Part shown: positions 46,055-54,582 of the stretch, in pieces
Numbering within the stretch: the stretch's first letter is position 1
Layout: the number at the start of each line of letters is the position of its first letter
Origin: Christiangramia fulva
Lineage (GTDB): Bacteria > Bacteroidota > Bacteroidia > Flavobacteriales > Flavobacteriaceae
Length of the DNA stretch: 64,000 nt
Direction: 5' to 3'
NCBI RefSeq assembly: GCF_003024155.1
Contig: NZ_CP028136.1
Span: 806,001-870,000 of the forward strand
Made by a program: the position numbers and the translations under genes
The notes under the pieces: model-generated
The model's database searches: none
Seen by the model: the letters and a program-made list of their open reading frames with translations, nothing else
What the model was told of the DNA's origin: nothing

Positions 46055-46730
46055 CACGTTTGTAGTAATGCATGTAGAGTTCCTCGGCGGAAGCTCCAAA
46101 ACGTCTCTTCCAGTAAATCTGAAGGAATAGCAGCTGTGTATTCCAAATTCCCATTCTTTTGTAGAGTCTGGCAGAGGTGATAAGCCATTTTTTAATAACC
46201 GTAAATTGATTTTTCTGATAAAGCCTTTTTATGATCTCATTATCTTCATAAACTCTGTAAGATTCATCAAAACCGCCAATTTCTTCAAAAAGCTGCTTTG
46301 TGATAAATAAAGACTGGTCTCCCCCACGGCAGGAAATATGGTTCACTCTGGTAAATTGCGAAACCAGGTTCAGCCACCAGTGTTTTTTGTCAAATTTCAT
46401 CATAAAACAGCCGGCCTTATTCCCTTTATTTATTTCCTTAAGAATTAATCCATCAAAATCTTTGGGAGGAAGACTGTCAGCGTGCAGAAAATAAAGAATT
46501 TCAGAACTGGCTTTTTTCGCGCCAGTATTCATTTGTATGGCTCTCCCCTTTTCAGAAATTAAAAGTTTTACTTCCGGGGCATTTTTAGCAATAAGAAGGG
46601 TATTATCGGTACTTCCACCATCCACAACAATGATTTCAGCTATATTTCCCGAAGAGACCTTTCTGATATGCTTCAGCAAAAGCGGCAGATATTTTTCTTC
46701 ATTAAAAACCGGAATAATAATACTGAGCAT
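46044..46730 (-). CDS. TIGR04283-type arsenosugar-associated glycosyltransferase
   Basis: A 228-residue GT2 beginning MLSIIIPVFNEEKYLPLL, with the donor Asp in VVDGGSTDNT and FLHADSLPP. The YRVYEDNEIIKRLY and RRFGASAEELYMHYYK segments mark the TIGR04283 group, which occurs with arsenosugar genes. It is the last gene of the arsenosugar operon and starts one base after the DUF547 stop. The sugar it moves is unknown. Confidence 0.88.
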   Translation of the reverse strand: MLSIIIPVFNEEKYLPLLLKHIRKVSSGNIAEIIVVDGGSTDNTLLIAKNAPEVKLLISEKGRAIQMNTGAKKASSEILYFLHADSLPPKDFDGLILKEINKGNKAGCFMMKFDKKHWWLNLVSQFTRVNHISCRGGDQSLFITKQLFEEIGGFDESYRVYEDNEIIKRLYQKNQFTVIKKWLITSARLYKRMGIWNTQLLFLQIYWKRRFGASAEELYMHYYKRVNS

Positions 46731-47522
46731 CTATTTTACATCATTCAGGTTCCAGTTATAATCTTTATACTTGATCCAGGCATTGGGTTTCAATTTAGTA
46801 TTAGAATACTTATTGATATATTCTACAATGGTTTTTCCATCGCCGGTAAAATCACCTTCATACCAGTCGAAGATCCTGGAAAGTTTAGCAGAGTCTTCAG
46901 AAATTTCATTCTTATCAGAATTGATAAATTCCTTTGCCGCTTCCTCTAATTGTTGATCGATTTTTTTGGCCGTATAAGCTTCATTTCTCAAATTCGGGCA
47001 GGAGATCGAAGCACAGTTTATCGCGAAATGAATGCGAGGTTCGTTCATTTTTCGGAGAAGGCTGTTTTCTATACCGCCCAGGGAAATTTTCGTGTCCCCG
47101 ACCTTAATAAACGCCTTTGTCCAGGGCGCATGTATATCTTTGATGCTTTCCACCGGATAATTTTTCAGAATTAGATCTACGGTATAGGCATTATAAAGAT
47201 TGATGTAATAGGCAAGAAGTTCAGCTTTACTCCAACTTTCGGATGGATTTTGTGAGGAAAGCATTTTTAAATATTCGTCAAGTTTTTCACGATCCTGCTG
47301 AAAACCTTTATAATCCACCCGGCCTTTATCATCCACATGTTTTCGAAGAAGCTCTGTCCAAAGGCTGTGGTCGATTTTTGGATCTTGAACATCCGAAATT
47401 TCTCCCTGGAATTCAGAAGCAGGAAGGCCTTTGCTGTTATAGCCTGCACTCGAAATAAGATTACAGGAACCGAATACCGTAAGGCCTGAAATCAAAACCA
47501 TACTTAAAATTAACTTCTTCAT
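46731..47522 (-). CDS. DUF547 domain lipoprotein
   Basis: About 263 residues. The lipobox VFGSC near residue 20 implies an envelope anchor. The DUF547 domain is visible in LLAYYINLYNAYTVDLIL and RIHFAINCASISCPNLRNEAY, the latter with two close cysteines and a conserved His. I chose ATG 47522 (MKKLILSMVL); a start at 47543 would overlap arsM and put seven odd residues before the signal. DUF547 has no firm function, but it is often encoded with arsenosugar genes in flavobacteria. Confidence 0.85.
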   Translation of the reverse strand: MKKLILSMVLISGLTVFGSCNLISSAGYNSKGLPASEFQGEISDVQDPKIDHSLWTELLRKHVDDKGRVDYKGFQQDREKLDEYLKMLSSQNPSESWSKAELLAYYINLYNAYTVDLILKNYPVESIKDIHAPWTKAFIKVGDTKISLGGIENSLLRKMNEPRIHFAINCASISCPNLRNEAYTAKKIDQQLEEAAKEFINSDKNEISEDSAKLSRIFDWYEGDFTGDGKTIVEYINKYSNTKLKPNAWIKYKDYNWNLNDVK

Positions 47523-47533
47523 AATTCCAGATT

Positions 47534-48502
47534 TTAGCAACATCCGCCCCCGTCGTAGTGAAAGGTAGATTCACTTATAAAAATATCGTCCCGGCCTAAA
47601 GCAGCAAGGGCGCCGGCCGTTTTATCACAAACAGCAAGTGGCTGATTTTTCAATAAAACATGGCCTTTCTTGTCATCAAAATGATCATTTTCACCGTAAT
47701 AGATCGCTGCTTTTCCGGTAAAGACACAGGGTCCATCTTCAGGCATAGGATCTTTGATCGCAGCTACCTCAACCGATTCGATATAAATCAATTCTTCAGT
47801 AGGATAGTTTTTAGGATCCAGTATTCGGTAAGGTTTTCGAGCCCTGATCTCAATAGTACCAAAACCAACATCGGTAAGCGCTTTTATATATTCCGCCAGG
47901 GGAAGGCTTCCGCTAAGGCATAAGGCGCGAAGTCTCTCATCATTTCTAAGCACTTCGTTTATCGGTTGTTCGCAGGTGGGATCGCTCATCACCAGGCGTC
48001 CGTGTGGCTTTAACACCCGATACATCTCTTTAAGCGCTTTGGTTAATTCTTCGGTTTTGAAGATATTGAAAAGACAGTTTTGAGCGGCGACATCAATCGA
48101 ATTATCCTCTACAGGAAGATCTGTGGCGTCGCCTTTTTTCAAATCAACAAATTCCGATTTGAACCAGGGATTCAATTTTTCGGCTTCCTTAAAATTCTTT
48201 CGGGACGCTTCCAGCATTTCGTCCACTACGTCGACTCCTACCACGCCGGATTTTTGGCGCGAAAAATAAGCGAACTGCAGCAATTCCATTCCTCCGCCTA
48301 CCCCTACATAGAGAACGCGAGGATTGTTAGTAAGATCCCTCGCATGAACAGTGGTTCCGCAGCCGTAATTCATTTCCTGCATGATCTTTGGGATCTTCAA
48401 ACCCGGCAATTCCCAAATAGGATTCGTGGTGCAGCATAACCCAACATCGGGCGTTAGAGCTGCGTCTTTATAGACCTGTTTTGTAGTTTCTAAATAGCTC
48501 AT
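47534..48502 (-). CDS. arsM: arsenosugar-type arsenite methyltransferase
   Basis: A SAM-dependent methyltransferase of 322 residues that would methylate trivalent arsenic. The SAM loop is VLYVGVGGG around residues 63-71, followed by GVDVVDEMLEAS; motifs DATDLPVEDNSIDVAAQNC and LKPHGRLVMSD follow. Cysteines that could hold arsenic are Cys23-Cys24, Cys48, the Cys in AAQNC and the C-terminal pair Cys321-Cys322. It overlaps PNP by one base. The assignment is strengthened by ArsS nearby. Confidence 0.92.
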   Translation of the reverse strand: MSYLETTKQVYKDAALTPDVGLCCTTNPIWELPGLKIPKIMQEMNYGCGTTVHARDLTNNPRVLYVGVGGGMELLQFAYFSRQKSGVVGVDVVDEMLEASRKNFKEAEKLNPWFKSEFVDLKKGDATDLPVEDNSIDVAAQNCLFNIFKTEELTKALKEMYRVLKPHGRLVMSDPTCEQPINEVLRNDERLRALCLSGSLPLAEYIKALTDVGFGTIEIRARKPYRILDPKNYPTEELIYIESVEVAAIKDPMPEDGPCVFTGKAAIYYGENDHFDDKKGHVLLKNQPLAVCDKTAGALAALGRDDIFISESTFHYDGGGCC

Positions 48503-49314
48503 TATATCTTCTTAAGTAATTCTTTAAACAATTTCACCATATTGGGTTCAGCTTTTGCTGCCATCGCCAGGATCTCCTGTATATCTACCTTATCAAGATT
48601 ATCAGGATCACCTTCATCGGTAATCACTGAAATTGCCGAAACCGGAATATGCAGGTGATTCGCCACGATCACCTCGGGTACAGTGCTCATCCCCACCGCA
48701 TCGGCACCGATAATCTTCAAATAGCGATATTCGGCTTTGGTTTCCAGTTGCGGACCCAGCACAGAAGCATAAACTCCTGTATGTAATTTTATGTTCAGTT
48801 TCTTCGCCGCTTCTATAAAAAGATCGTTCATTTCGGGATCATAAGGTTCACTCATATCAACGAAACGCTCTCCTAACCTTTCTACTCCGTGAAATGCTAA
48901 CGGGGAACCGCCCAGAAGATTAATATGATCTTCAATCATCATGAGTTCTCCCTTTTTATAATCGAGATTGATCGAGCCGGAAGCATTAGAAACGAGTAGC
49001 CTTTTTATCCCCAGACGTTTCATTACCCGCACCGGATAAGTTACATCATACAGACTGTAGCCTTCGTAAAGGTGAAAACGACCCTGCATCACCACTACCT
49101 TTTTCCCTTCGAGTTTTCCGAAAATCAATTTCCCTTTGTGAAATTCCACGGTTGCGGTAGGGAAATATGGAATATGATTATAACTTGCCTCTACCTCAAC
49201 CTCTACATCATCAAGAAGTTTACCCAATCCCGTGCCCAGGATAATTCCTACTTCGGGTTCTCCGAAGCCTTTTGATTTTAGATAATCTACCGATTCATCA
49301 ATACGGTCAGTCAT
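48502..49314 (-). CDS. purine-nucleoside phosphorylase
   Basis: A 270-residue trimeric-type PNP. The phosphate-binding loop GTGLGKLL, the SNASGSINLDYKKGELMMIEDHINL run and GADAVGMSTVPEVIVANH with purine-binding residues are all present. In arsenosugar operons this enzyme is thought to remove adenine from an arsenylated 5'-deoxyadenosine intermediate, freeing the arsenosugar. It overlaps the TIGR04282 gene by 8 bases and arsM by 1 base. A purely salvage role is the alternative. Confidence 0.93.
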   Translation of the reverse strand: MTDRIDESVDYLKSKGFGEPEVGIILGTGLGKLLDDVEVEVEASYNHIPYFPTATVEFHKGKLIFGKLEGKKVVVMQGRFHLYEGYSLYDVTYPVRVMKRLGIKRLLVSNASGSINLDYKKGELMMIEDHINLLGGSPLAFHGVERLGERFVDMSEPYDPEMNDLFIEAAKKLNIKLHTGVYASVLGPQLETKAEYRYLKIIGADAVGMSTVPEVIVANHLHIPVSAISVITDEGDPDNLDKVDIQEILAMAAKAEPNMVKLFKELLKKI

Positions 49315-49918
49315 TTTCTATAATTTTTTTAAAAGCTGGTATTCCTTCGATATCTTCAATAACATCAATGTCTTTTCGCTGTGGAAGTATTTTCACGGAA
49401 TGATTTTTAAGGTCATCGAGTGTATCCTGAAGGACAGAGGAAGTGCTCCATTTTTTATTTTTAAACACATCCGAATTTAAGCAATTCATCCCTAAAAGAT
49501 AATATCCGCCATCAGAAGCCGGACCAATTACAAAATCATTCTCATTTAAACTGCTGAAAGCCATTTCAATATCTTTTGTTTCGATATCAAAAATATCGGT
49601 CCCGATGATCACTATATTTTTAAAGCCACTCTTAAAACCTTCTTGGAAAGCATTTAGCATTCGCTCGCCCAGATCATTTCCTTTTTGTTCCTTCTTACTA
49701 TAGATATCTTCATTCCAAAGGTCATTTTTGGCGATTTCAGAAGCATAAAAAACCTGTTTAACAGCTTTTACTGGAGCAGTAATCTTTTTGGAATGAGCTA
49801 ATAGTCTTTTATAAATTTCAAGAGCATTTTCATCGCCAATATCCTTGGCTAAACGGGTTTTAACCCTTCCCAATTCGGGATTTTTGGTGAAAATGATCAG
49901 CAAGCTTTTATTTGTCAT
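49307..49918 (-). CDS. TIGR04282-type arsenosugar-associated glycosyltransferase
   Basis: A 203-residue protein of the TIGR04282 group, a GT-A-like nucleotidyl/glycosyl transferase. It starts with LLIIFTKNPELGRVKTRLAK, and has IIGTDIFDIETKDIE and GPASDGGYYLLG, the group's markers. It is encoded between ArsS and PNP, directly after a rhodanese remnant whose TGA ends one base before its ATG. The sugar donor and acceptor are unknown. Confidence 0.9.
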   Translation of the reverse strand: MTNKSLLIIFTKNPELGRVKTRLAKDIGDENALEIYKRLLAHSKKITAPVKAVKQVFYASEIAKNDLWNEDIYSKKEQKGNDLGERMLNAFQEGFKSGFKNIVIIGTDIFDIETKDIEMAFSSLNENDFVIGPASDGGYYLLGMNCLNSDVFKNKKWSTSSVLQDTLDDLKNHSVKILPQRKDIDVIEDIEGIPAFKKIIEND

Positions 49919-50110
49919 TCAAAAGATTTTTTCAGAATATTCAGGTACTTTTTCAGTTTCTTTTCCATTTAAATCAAACACCAGATTAGATTTATTTTTC
50001 CATTGAAAAATTCCTCCGGATAAATTGAAAACATTTTTGAAACTGACTTCTAAGTTCTTCCACCGAAATTTAAGGGATTTTAAGATTGTTATATTTATTA
50101 AGCAGACTAT
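49919..50110 (-). pseudogene. remnant of a rhodanese-like gene
   Basis: A 63-codon open stretch on the minus strand has no start codon. Its last half encodes FKNVFNLSGGIFQWKN and later VPEYSEKIF, which is the C-terminal part of a rhodanese domain (usual form FxNVYNLxGGIxxW). The first half (IVCLINITILKSLKFRWKN) should hold the catalytic CxxGxRS loop but does not show it. It ends in TGA just before the TIGR04282 ATG. Rhodanese genes often accompany arsenosugar genes, so this is probably a decayed operon member. Confidence 0.7.
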
Positions 50111-50147
50111 CTATTGCTGTTTTCTTCTATTTGAAAGACGATAAAAA

Positions 50148-51203
50148 TCAGGCTACACTTCCCTGGCAGCTGCTTCCCGCTCCAGCCGTACAGCCGTAAC
50201 AATGTTGGGAAATAACAATATTGCGGTCATTCAACAAATCCTCATTATACTCGCTTATGTGCTTCACCTTGCTGTCAACCTTGAGCTCCAGCATCTGGTT
50301 AAAATCGCAATCGTAAAGCCAGCCGTCCCAGCTAACCGAAATAGTATTGGTACACATCACATTTTCGACAGCTGCTGGATTGTAGGCCTCTACCAGCGCG
50401 TACATATAATCTTCATAATTTTCAGAAGCGATCAAATATTCAAGAAATCGGCTTATAGGCAAATTGGTGATCGCAAAAAGATTATTGAAATCGATATTAA
50501 AATCTTCTTTCAGAGCCTTTTTAAAATCCTTTTCCATCGCTTCCTGATTGGTTGGCAGAAAAGCACCGGCAGGATTGTAAACGAGGTCGAGCTTCAAATC
50601 GCTTCCCTCCTGTGCATATCCCACCTTATTGAGCATTTGAAGGGCTTTTATTGATTTGTCAAAAACGCCTTCTCCCCGCTGCCTGTCGGTTTTCTCCTTT
50701 TTGTAAAACGGAAGGGAAGAAACCACATGCACGTTGTATTTTTTAAAAAACTCAGGAAGATCGTGGTATTTTTTATTTGCCAGAATTATGGTAAGATTGG
50801 AGCGCACAATAAAATCTTTGATCCCCGCTTTGGAAGCTTCTTCCACAAACCAACGAAAATGAGGATTCATTTCGGGTGCTCCGCCGGTAAGATCCAAAGT
50901 ATGGGCGCCAGTATTTTTTATTACCTCCAGGCACTGCTGCATGGTATTTTTAGTCATTATTTCCTTACGATCAGGACCCGCATCAACATGGCAGTGCGAA
51001 CAAACCTGATTACACATATAACCCACATTTATTTGCAGGATCTCTAATTTTTTTGGCTTTAAGGGAAATTTCCCTGTTGCAGCAATCTTATCTTTAAATT
51101 TGGGCAGCTCACCTTGCCTGAAAATGCCGTTGTTCAGGAACTCCAGTTGTATTTCGGGTTTAGAAAGATCGTTATGGCGTGCTTTCAGTGATTTTATAGA
51201 CAT
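50148..51203 (-). CDS. arsS: arsenosugar biosynthesis radical SAM enzyme
   Basis: A 351-residue radical SAM protein. The iron-sulphur loop is CNQVCSHC (Cys64, Cys68, Cys71). It is followed by LDLTGGAPEMNPHFRW, the SAM-binding GGE-like motif of this family, and a C-terminal Cys-rich part (VSWDGWLYDCDFNQML; CYGCTAGAGSSC). ArsS is known to add a 5'-deoxyadenosyl group to methylated arsenic. It is the second gene of the operon after the peroxidase-like gene, and its C-terminal Cys positions are not UGA, so no selenocysteine is needed. Confidence 0.93.
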   Translation of the reverse strand: MSIKSLKARHNDLSKPEIQLEFLNNGIFRQGELPKFKDKIAATGKFPLKPKKLEILQINVGYMCNQVCSHCHVDAGPDRKEIMTKNTMQQCLEVIKNTGAHTLDLTGGAPEMNPHFRWFVEEASKAGIKDFIVRSNLTIILANKKYHDLPEFFKKYNVHVVSSLPFYKKEKTDRQRGEGVFDKSIKALQMLNKVGYAQEGSDLKLDLVYNPAGAFLPTNQEAMEKDFKKALKEDFNIDFNNLFAITNLPISRFLEYLIASENYEDYMYALVEAYNPAAVENVMCTNTISVSWDGWLYDCDFNQMLELKVDSKVKHISEYNEDLLNDRNIVISQHCYGCTAGAGSSCQGSVA

Positions 51204-51249
51204 AAAAAAGGATTCTTACTATGAGTTAGTTTAGGAAAAGGTCAAAAAC

Positions 51250-51585
51250 TTACATACTAAGCTTCTTATATTTATTCATCATTTGCACACCATGCACCAG
51301 GGTTGCCCCACTTTCTATGGCTGCACCGGCATGAACGGCTTCCATCATTTCTTCTTTTGTGATCCCTCTTTGGAGTCCGTCTTTGGTATAGGCATCAATA
51401 CAATAGGGACATTTCACCACATGAGCGACAGCTAGCGCAATAAGTGATTTTTCACGAGCCGAAAGTGCTCCTTCTTCAAAGACTTTCCCATAATAGTCAA
51501 AGAACTTTTTTCCCAGTTCTTCGCTCCATTCAGTAATTTCACCGAACTTTCTGAGATCGGCTGCATCATAATAATTATTAGGCAT
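51250..51585 (-). CDS. arsenosugar-associated AhpD/peroxidase-like protein
   Basis: A 111-residue carboxymuconolactone decarboxylase/AhpD-like protein. The redox pair is Cys59 and Cys62 (VKCPYCIDAYTKDGLQ), with a preceding EKSLIALAVAH. A member of this family lies next to the radical SAM gene in arsenosugar clusters. It is the first gene of the operon, 46 bases before arsS. Its precise reaction is unknown. Confidence 0.9.
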   Translation of the reverse strand: MPNNYYDAADLRKFGEITEWSEELGKKFFDYYGKVFEEGALSAREKSLIALAVAHVVKCPYCIDAYTKDGLQRGITKEEMMEAVHAGAAIESGATLVHGVQMMNKYKKLSM

Positions 51586-51942
51586 AATATTCTATTTAAT
51601 AGGATTAATGTACTGAAAGCTTCAGTAGGGCCAATATTATAAAGTTATTTTCGAAAACCGTTTGAAATTAGGCAAAAAGAATTTTATTGAAAAAATCCGG
51701 GGAAATTTAACAATCGTTTAATTTAAATAGTCTCATCCCATAAAAAAAATTCAAATCCGGTGATTGGAAGAGCCGGGGAAAAGCTATTATGACGTTTTCC
51801 GCATAAGAATTAGCTCAATAAAGATAATATTCTTTCCAAATTCTTAATTTTTTCGTACAAATTATAATTTTACGCCATAAATTTTTAAGCATATCTGTTA
51901 GAAAAGATATAACTTTATAATAGCAACCACTCCAAGCTTCTA
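51586..51942. promoter_or_regulatory. 357-bp intergenic region between the arsenosugar operon and an AraC gene
   Basis: This AT-rich region separates divergent genes and contains no convincing gene. On the minus strand TAACTTTA at 51640-51647 is a near-match to the -7 box and lies 55 bases before the peroxidase-like start. CTGAAAGCTTCAG at 51613-51625 is an imperfect palindrome between them. CCGGGGAAA occurs twice (about 51699 and 51773). I see nothing else firm. Confidence 0.4.
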
Positions 51943-52986
51943 ATGAGAATTGACGTAAAAACTTTACCCGTAAATGAGATCCTGGCAGATATTGCTGAAT
52001 GTCTTGAAACCGAATTAAAAGACAACAGCGGCGAATTAACCATAAATATACCTTCACAGGTTGGGGAAGGTTACATTAGGGGAATAAGTTTTGACACAGG
52101 AATGGGTTTTGTTACTTACAATTGTAAGTTTTATGAAGATGTTGAAATACATTTCTGTATTAATACAGTACACCCGTTAAAATTTATTTTCTGCTCGGCG
52201 GGAAGTGTGAGCCATTCTTTTCAGAAAAGTGACAAGATCAATAAAATAGACACCTATCAGAATATTGTGGTGAGCAGCCAGGGATATAATGGCCATACCC
52301 TCTATTTTAAGAAAGACGTCGCCACTCATGTTTCAAGCCTGGAGATCATTCGTTCCATTTTCACCCACCGTTCCAATTATGATTTTGCTGATCTTGACCC
52401 AACTTTAAAGGAACTTTTTAAAGACGCCGTCTCTAAAAAACAGTTTTTTTACCAGGGAAACTATAGTATCAGGGCAGCCGATCTTATGGAGGATATAAAC
52501 ACGAAAAATTACACCGGATTTCTTCGGAATCTATTTCTTGAAGGAAAAGCCCTGGAAATGCTTGTGATCCAGATCGCACAGTATGAAGATGATGAAAATG
52601 GCGAAAATCTGCCCAAGATCCTCAGGAAATCTGATATTCAGAAAGTCGATTATGTGGCTAAACGCATCCAGGGAGACCTAAGCACCAATCTTACCGTAGA
52701 ATCGCTGGCAAAAGAAGCGGGAACCAATGTGAATAAACTTCAGGAAGGCTTTAAGTATGTTTATAATCTCACCGTAAATAAATACATGCAACATGTAAAA
52801 CTGGAAGCTGCAAAAGATATGCTGAAGCTTTCAGAAAAGAATATTTCTGAAATCGTTACCGCTATCGGATTGAATAACAGAAGTTATTTTTCGAAAATAT
52901 TCAAAGAAAAATATGGTGTCTCTCCGAAATATTTTCTGAAAGCCAGAAAATTCCAGAAAGAGAAAGAAGAAGAGGAAATTGAATAA
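51943..52986 (+). CDS. AraC family transcriptional regulator
   Basis: A 347-residue regulator. The N-terminal 230 residues form a sensor domain without a recognised ligand site (FDTGMGFVTYNCKFYEDVEIHFC). The C-terminal AraC domain shows NLTVESLAKEAGTNVNKLQEGFKYVYNL and ISEIVTAIGLNNRSYFSKIFKEKYGVSPKYF. It is divergent from the arsenosugar operon, so it could control that operon, but this is inference. The glutamate-rich tail is unusual. The gene's end is 4 bases from the convergent transporter gene. Confidence 0.92.
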   Translation: MRIDVKTLPVNEILADIAECLETELKDNSGELTINIPSQVGEGYIRGISFDTGMGFVTYNCKFYEDVEIHFCINTVHPLKFIFCSAGSVSHSFQKSDKINKIDTYQNIVVSSQGYNGHTLYFKKDVATHVSSLEIIRSIFTHRSNYDFADLDPTLKELFKDAVSKKQFFYQGNYSIRAADLMEDINTKNYTGFLRNLFLEGKALEMLVIQIAQYEDDENGENLPKILRKSDIQKVDYVAKRIQGDLSTNLTVESLAKEAGTNVNKLQEGFKYVYNLTVNKYMQHVKLEAAKDMLKLSEKNISEIVTAIGLNNRSYFSKIFKEKYGVSPKYFLKARKFQKEKEEEEIE

Positions 52987-52990
52987 TATT

Positions 52991-54472
52991 CTATTGCTGC
53001 CCAACTTCAAAACTGGCAGGAATCACCTGGGGATCGAAATTCCACAACCAGGGAAGCACAAAATAAACAACCAGGCTTAAAATGATGATCGATATAAGAT
53101 TCATCCAGAGTCCGCTTTTGATCATATCCGGAATACGTAAATAGCCCGATCCAAAAACCACTGCATTGGGTGGAGTGGCCACCGGAAGCATAAAAGCACA
53201 GGAGGCTGCCAGGGTTGCTCCCACCAACAAATAATAAGGATGAAGATTTAAAGCGATGGCCATAGGCGCCAGAATAGGCAGAAGCATGGCTGTTGTCGCA
53301 AGATTGGAGGTAACTTCGGTAAGAAAATTTACTGCTGCGATCAATATAAGAACCAGAAGGAATAAGGGTAAATTCTCGAGGCTGGTAAGTTGCTGGCCGA
53401 TCCATTCGGCAAGCCCGGATTCACTAAAACCGGTGGCAAGAGCCATACCCCCACCGAAAAGGATAATTATCCCCCACGGGATTTTCACGGCTTCCTCCCA
53501 GTTTATAAGTTTCTGTTCTGCTTCACCCGCAGGAATCATAAATAATACGATAGCAGCTGTAATCGCGATAATAGTATCATCTATATAAGGTAAAAAAGGC
53601 TGGAGTAAAAAACTCCTGCTAATCCAGCAAAATGCTGTTAATGCAAAGACTATTAAAACCCGCTTTTCGGGGATTGTGATCCTGCCAAGATCTTTCAGAA
53701 GTCGGTTTATCTCTTTGCGGCCGCCGGGAAACTGCTTCTGTTTAAAATCAAAAGCTACGGAAGTGAGGTATTTCCAGCAAAGAAAAAGTAGTATCACAGA
53801 AATTGGCAATCCCAACTTGATCCATTTCAGAAAACTGATCTCAATCCCGTAAAGTTGCTGCACTATGCCGGCAAAAACAAGATTTGGCGGCGTTCCTATA
53901 AGGGTGGCCATCCCGCCAATTGATGCGCTGTAAGCAATCGCCAGCATTAAGGCTTTTCCGAAGATTTTATTTTCATGCTGATCGGTTTCGGCGTTATCGC
54001 GTAGCTGGTAAATTATCGCCATTCCAATAGGGAGCATCATCACCGTGGTTGCTGTATTTGAAATCCACATCGACAAAAAAGCCGTGGAAATCATGAATCC
54101 CAGGATTATAGATTTTACATGAGTCCCAATAATATTAATAATAGAAAGTGCAATCCGTCTATGGAGATTCCATTTTTCTATGGCGACTGCCAAAATGAAT
54201 CCGCCCAAATAAAGGAAAACGTATTTATGTCCATAAGAAGCCGTGGTTGTGCCAATATCTACTGCTCCCGTTAGCGGAAAAAGTATAATTGGAAGCAAGG
54301 CGGTAACGGCAATGGGGACAACTTCAGTTACCCACCAAAGTGCCATCCACAAGGTCACGCACATCACATCAAAGGCAGCAGCTGGCATACTCGGCGGGCT
54401 GCCAATAATTTGCAGAACTATAAAAAGAAGAGGACCTGCAATAAGAAGAATCCTTCGGGTAGTGCGATTCAT
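52991..54472 (-). CDS. SLC13/DASS family sodium-coupled anion permease
   Basis: A 493-residue membrane protein with about 11 helices. The two SNT-type sites are visible as MWISNTATTVMMLPIGMA and LTEVTSNLATTAMLLPIL, and the AYSASIGGMATLIGTPPNLVF segment is a family marker. These bind sodium and a di- or tricarboxylate or sulfate. The substrate cannot be told from sequence. No neighbour suggests a pathway. Confidence 0.93.
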   Translation of the reverse strand: MNRTTRRILLIAGPLLFIVLQIIGSPPSMPAAAFDVMCVTLWMALWWVTEVVPIAVTALLPIILFPLTGAVDIGTTTASYGHKYVFLYLGGFILAVAIEKWNLHRRIALSIINIIGTHVKSIILGFMISTAFLSMWISNTATTVMMLPIGMAIIYQLRDNAETDQHENKIFGKALMLAIAYSASIGGMATLIGTPPNLVFAGIVQQLYGIEISFLKWIKLGLPISVILLFLCWKYLTSVAFDFKQKQFPGGRKEINRLLKDLGRITIPEKRVLIVFALTAFCWISRSFLLQPFLPYIDDTIIAITAAIVLFMIPAGEAEQKLINWEEAVKIPWGIIILFGGGMALATGFSESGLAEWIGQQLTSLENLPLFLLVLILIAAVNFLTEVTSNLATTAMLLPILAPMAIALNLHPYYLLVGATLAASCAFMLPVATPPNAVVFGSGYLRIPDMIKSGLWMNLISIIILSLVVYFVLPWLWNFDPQVIPASFEVGQQ

Positions 54473-54582
54473 CGAAAAAGTTTTCTTTTTTCCAATCCAA
54501 GATAACCAAAATTATAGTCTAACCGAATTGGCTTTAGGCGGAATAATTTCCGATATTTAGTATTCATTGTAAATATTTCGTA

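Noticed and set aside
50202..50654. A 150-codon open frame opposite arsS
   Set aside because: It lies wholly inside a well-supported radical SAM gene on the other strand and has no family resemblance.
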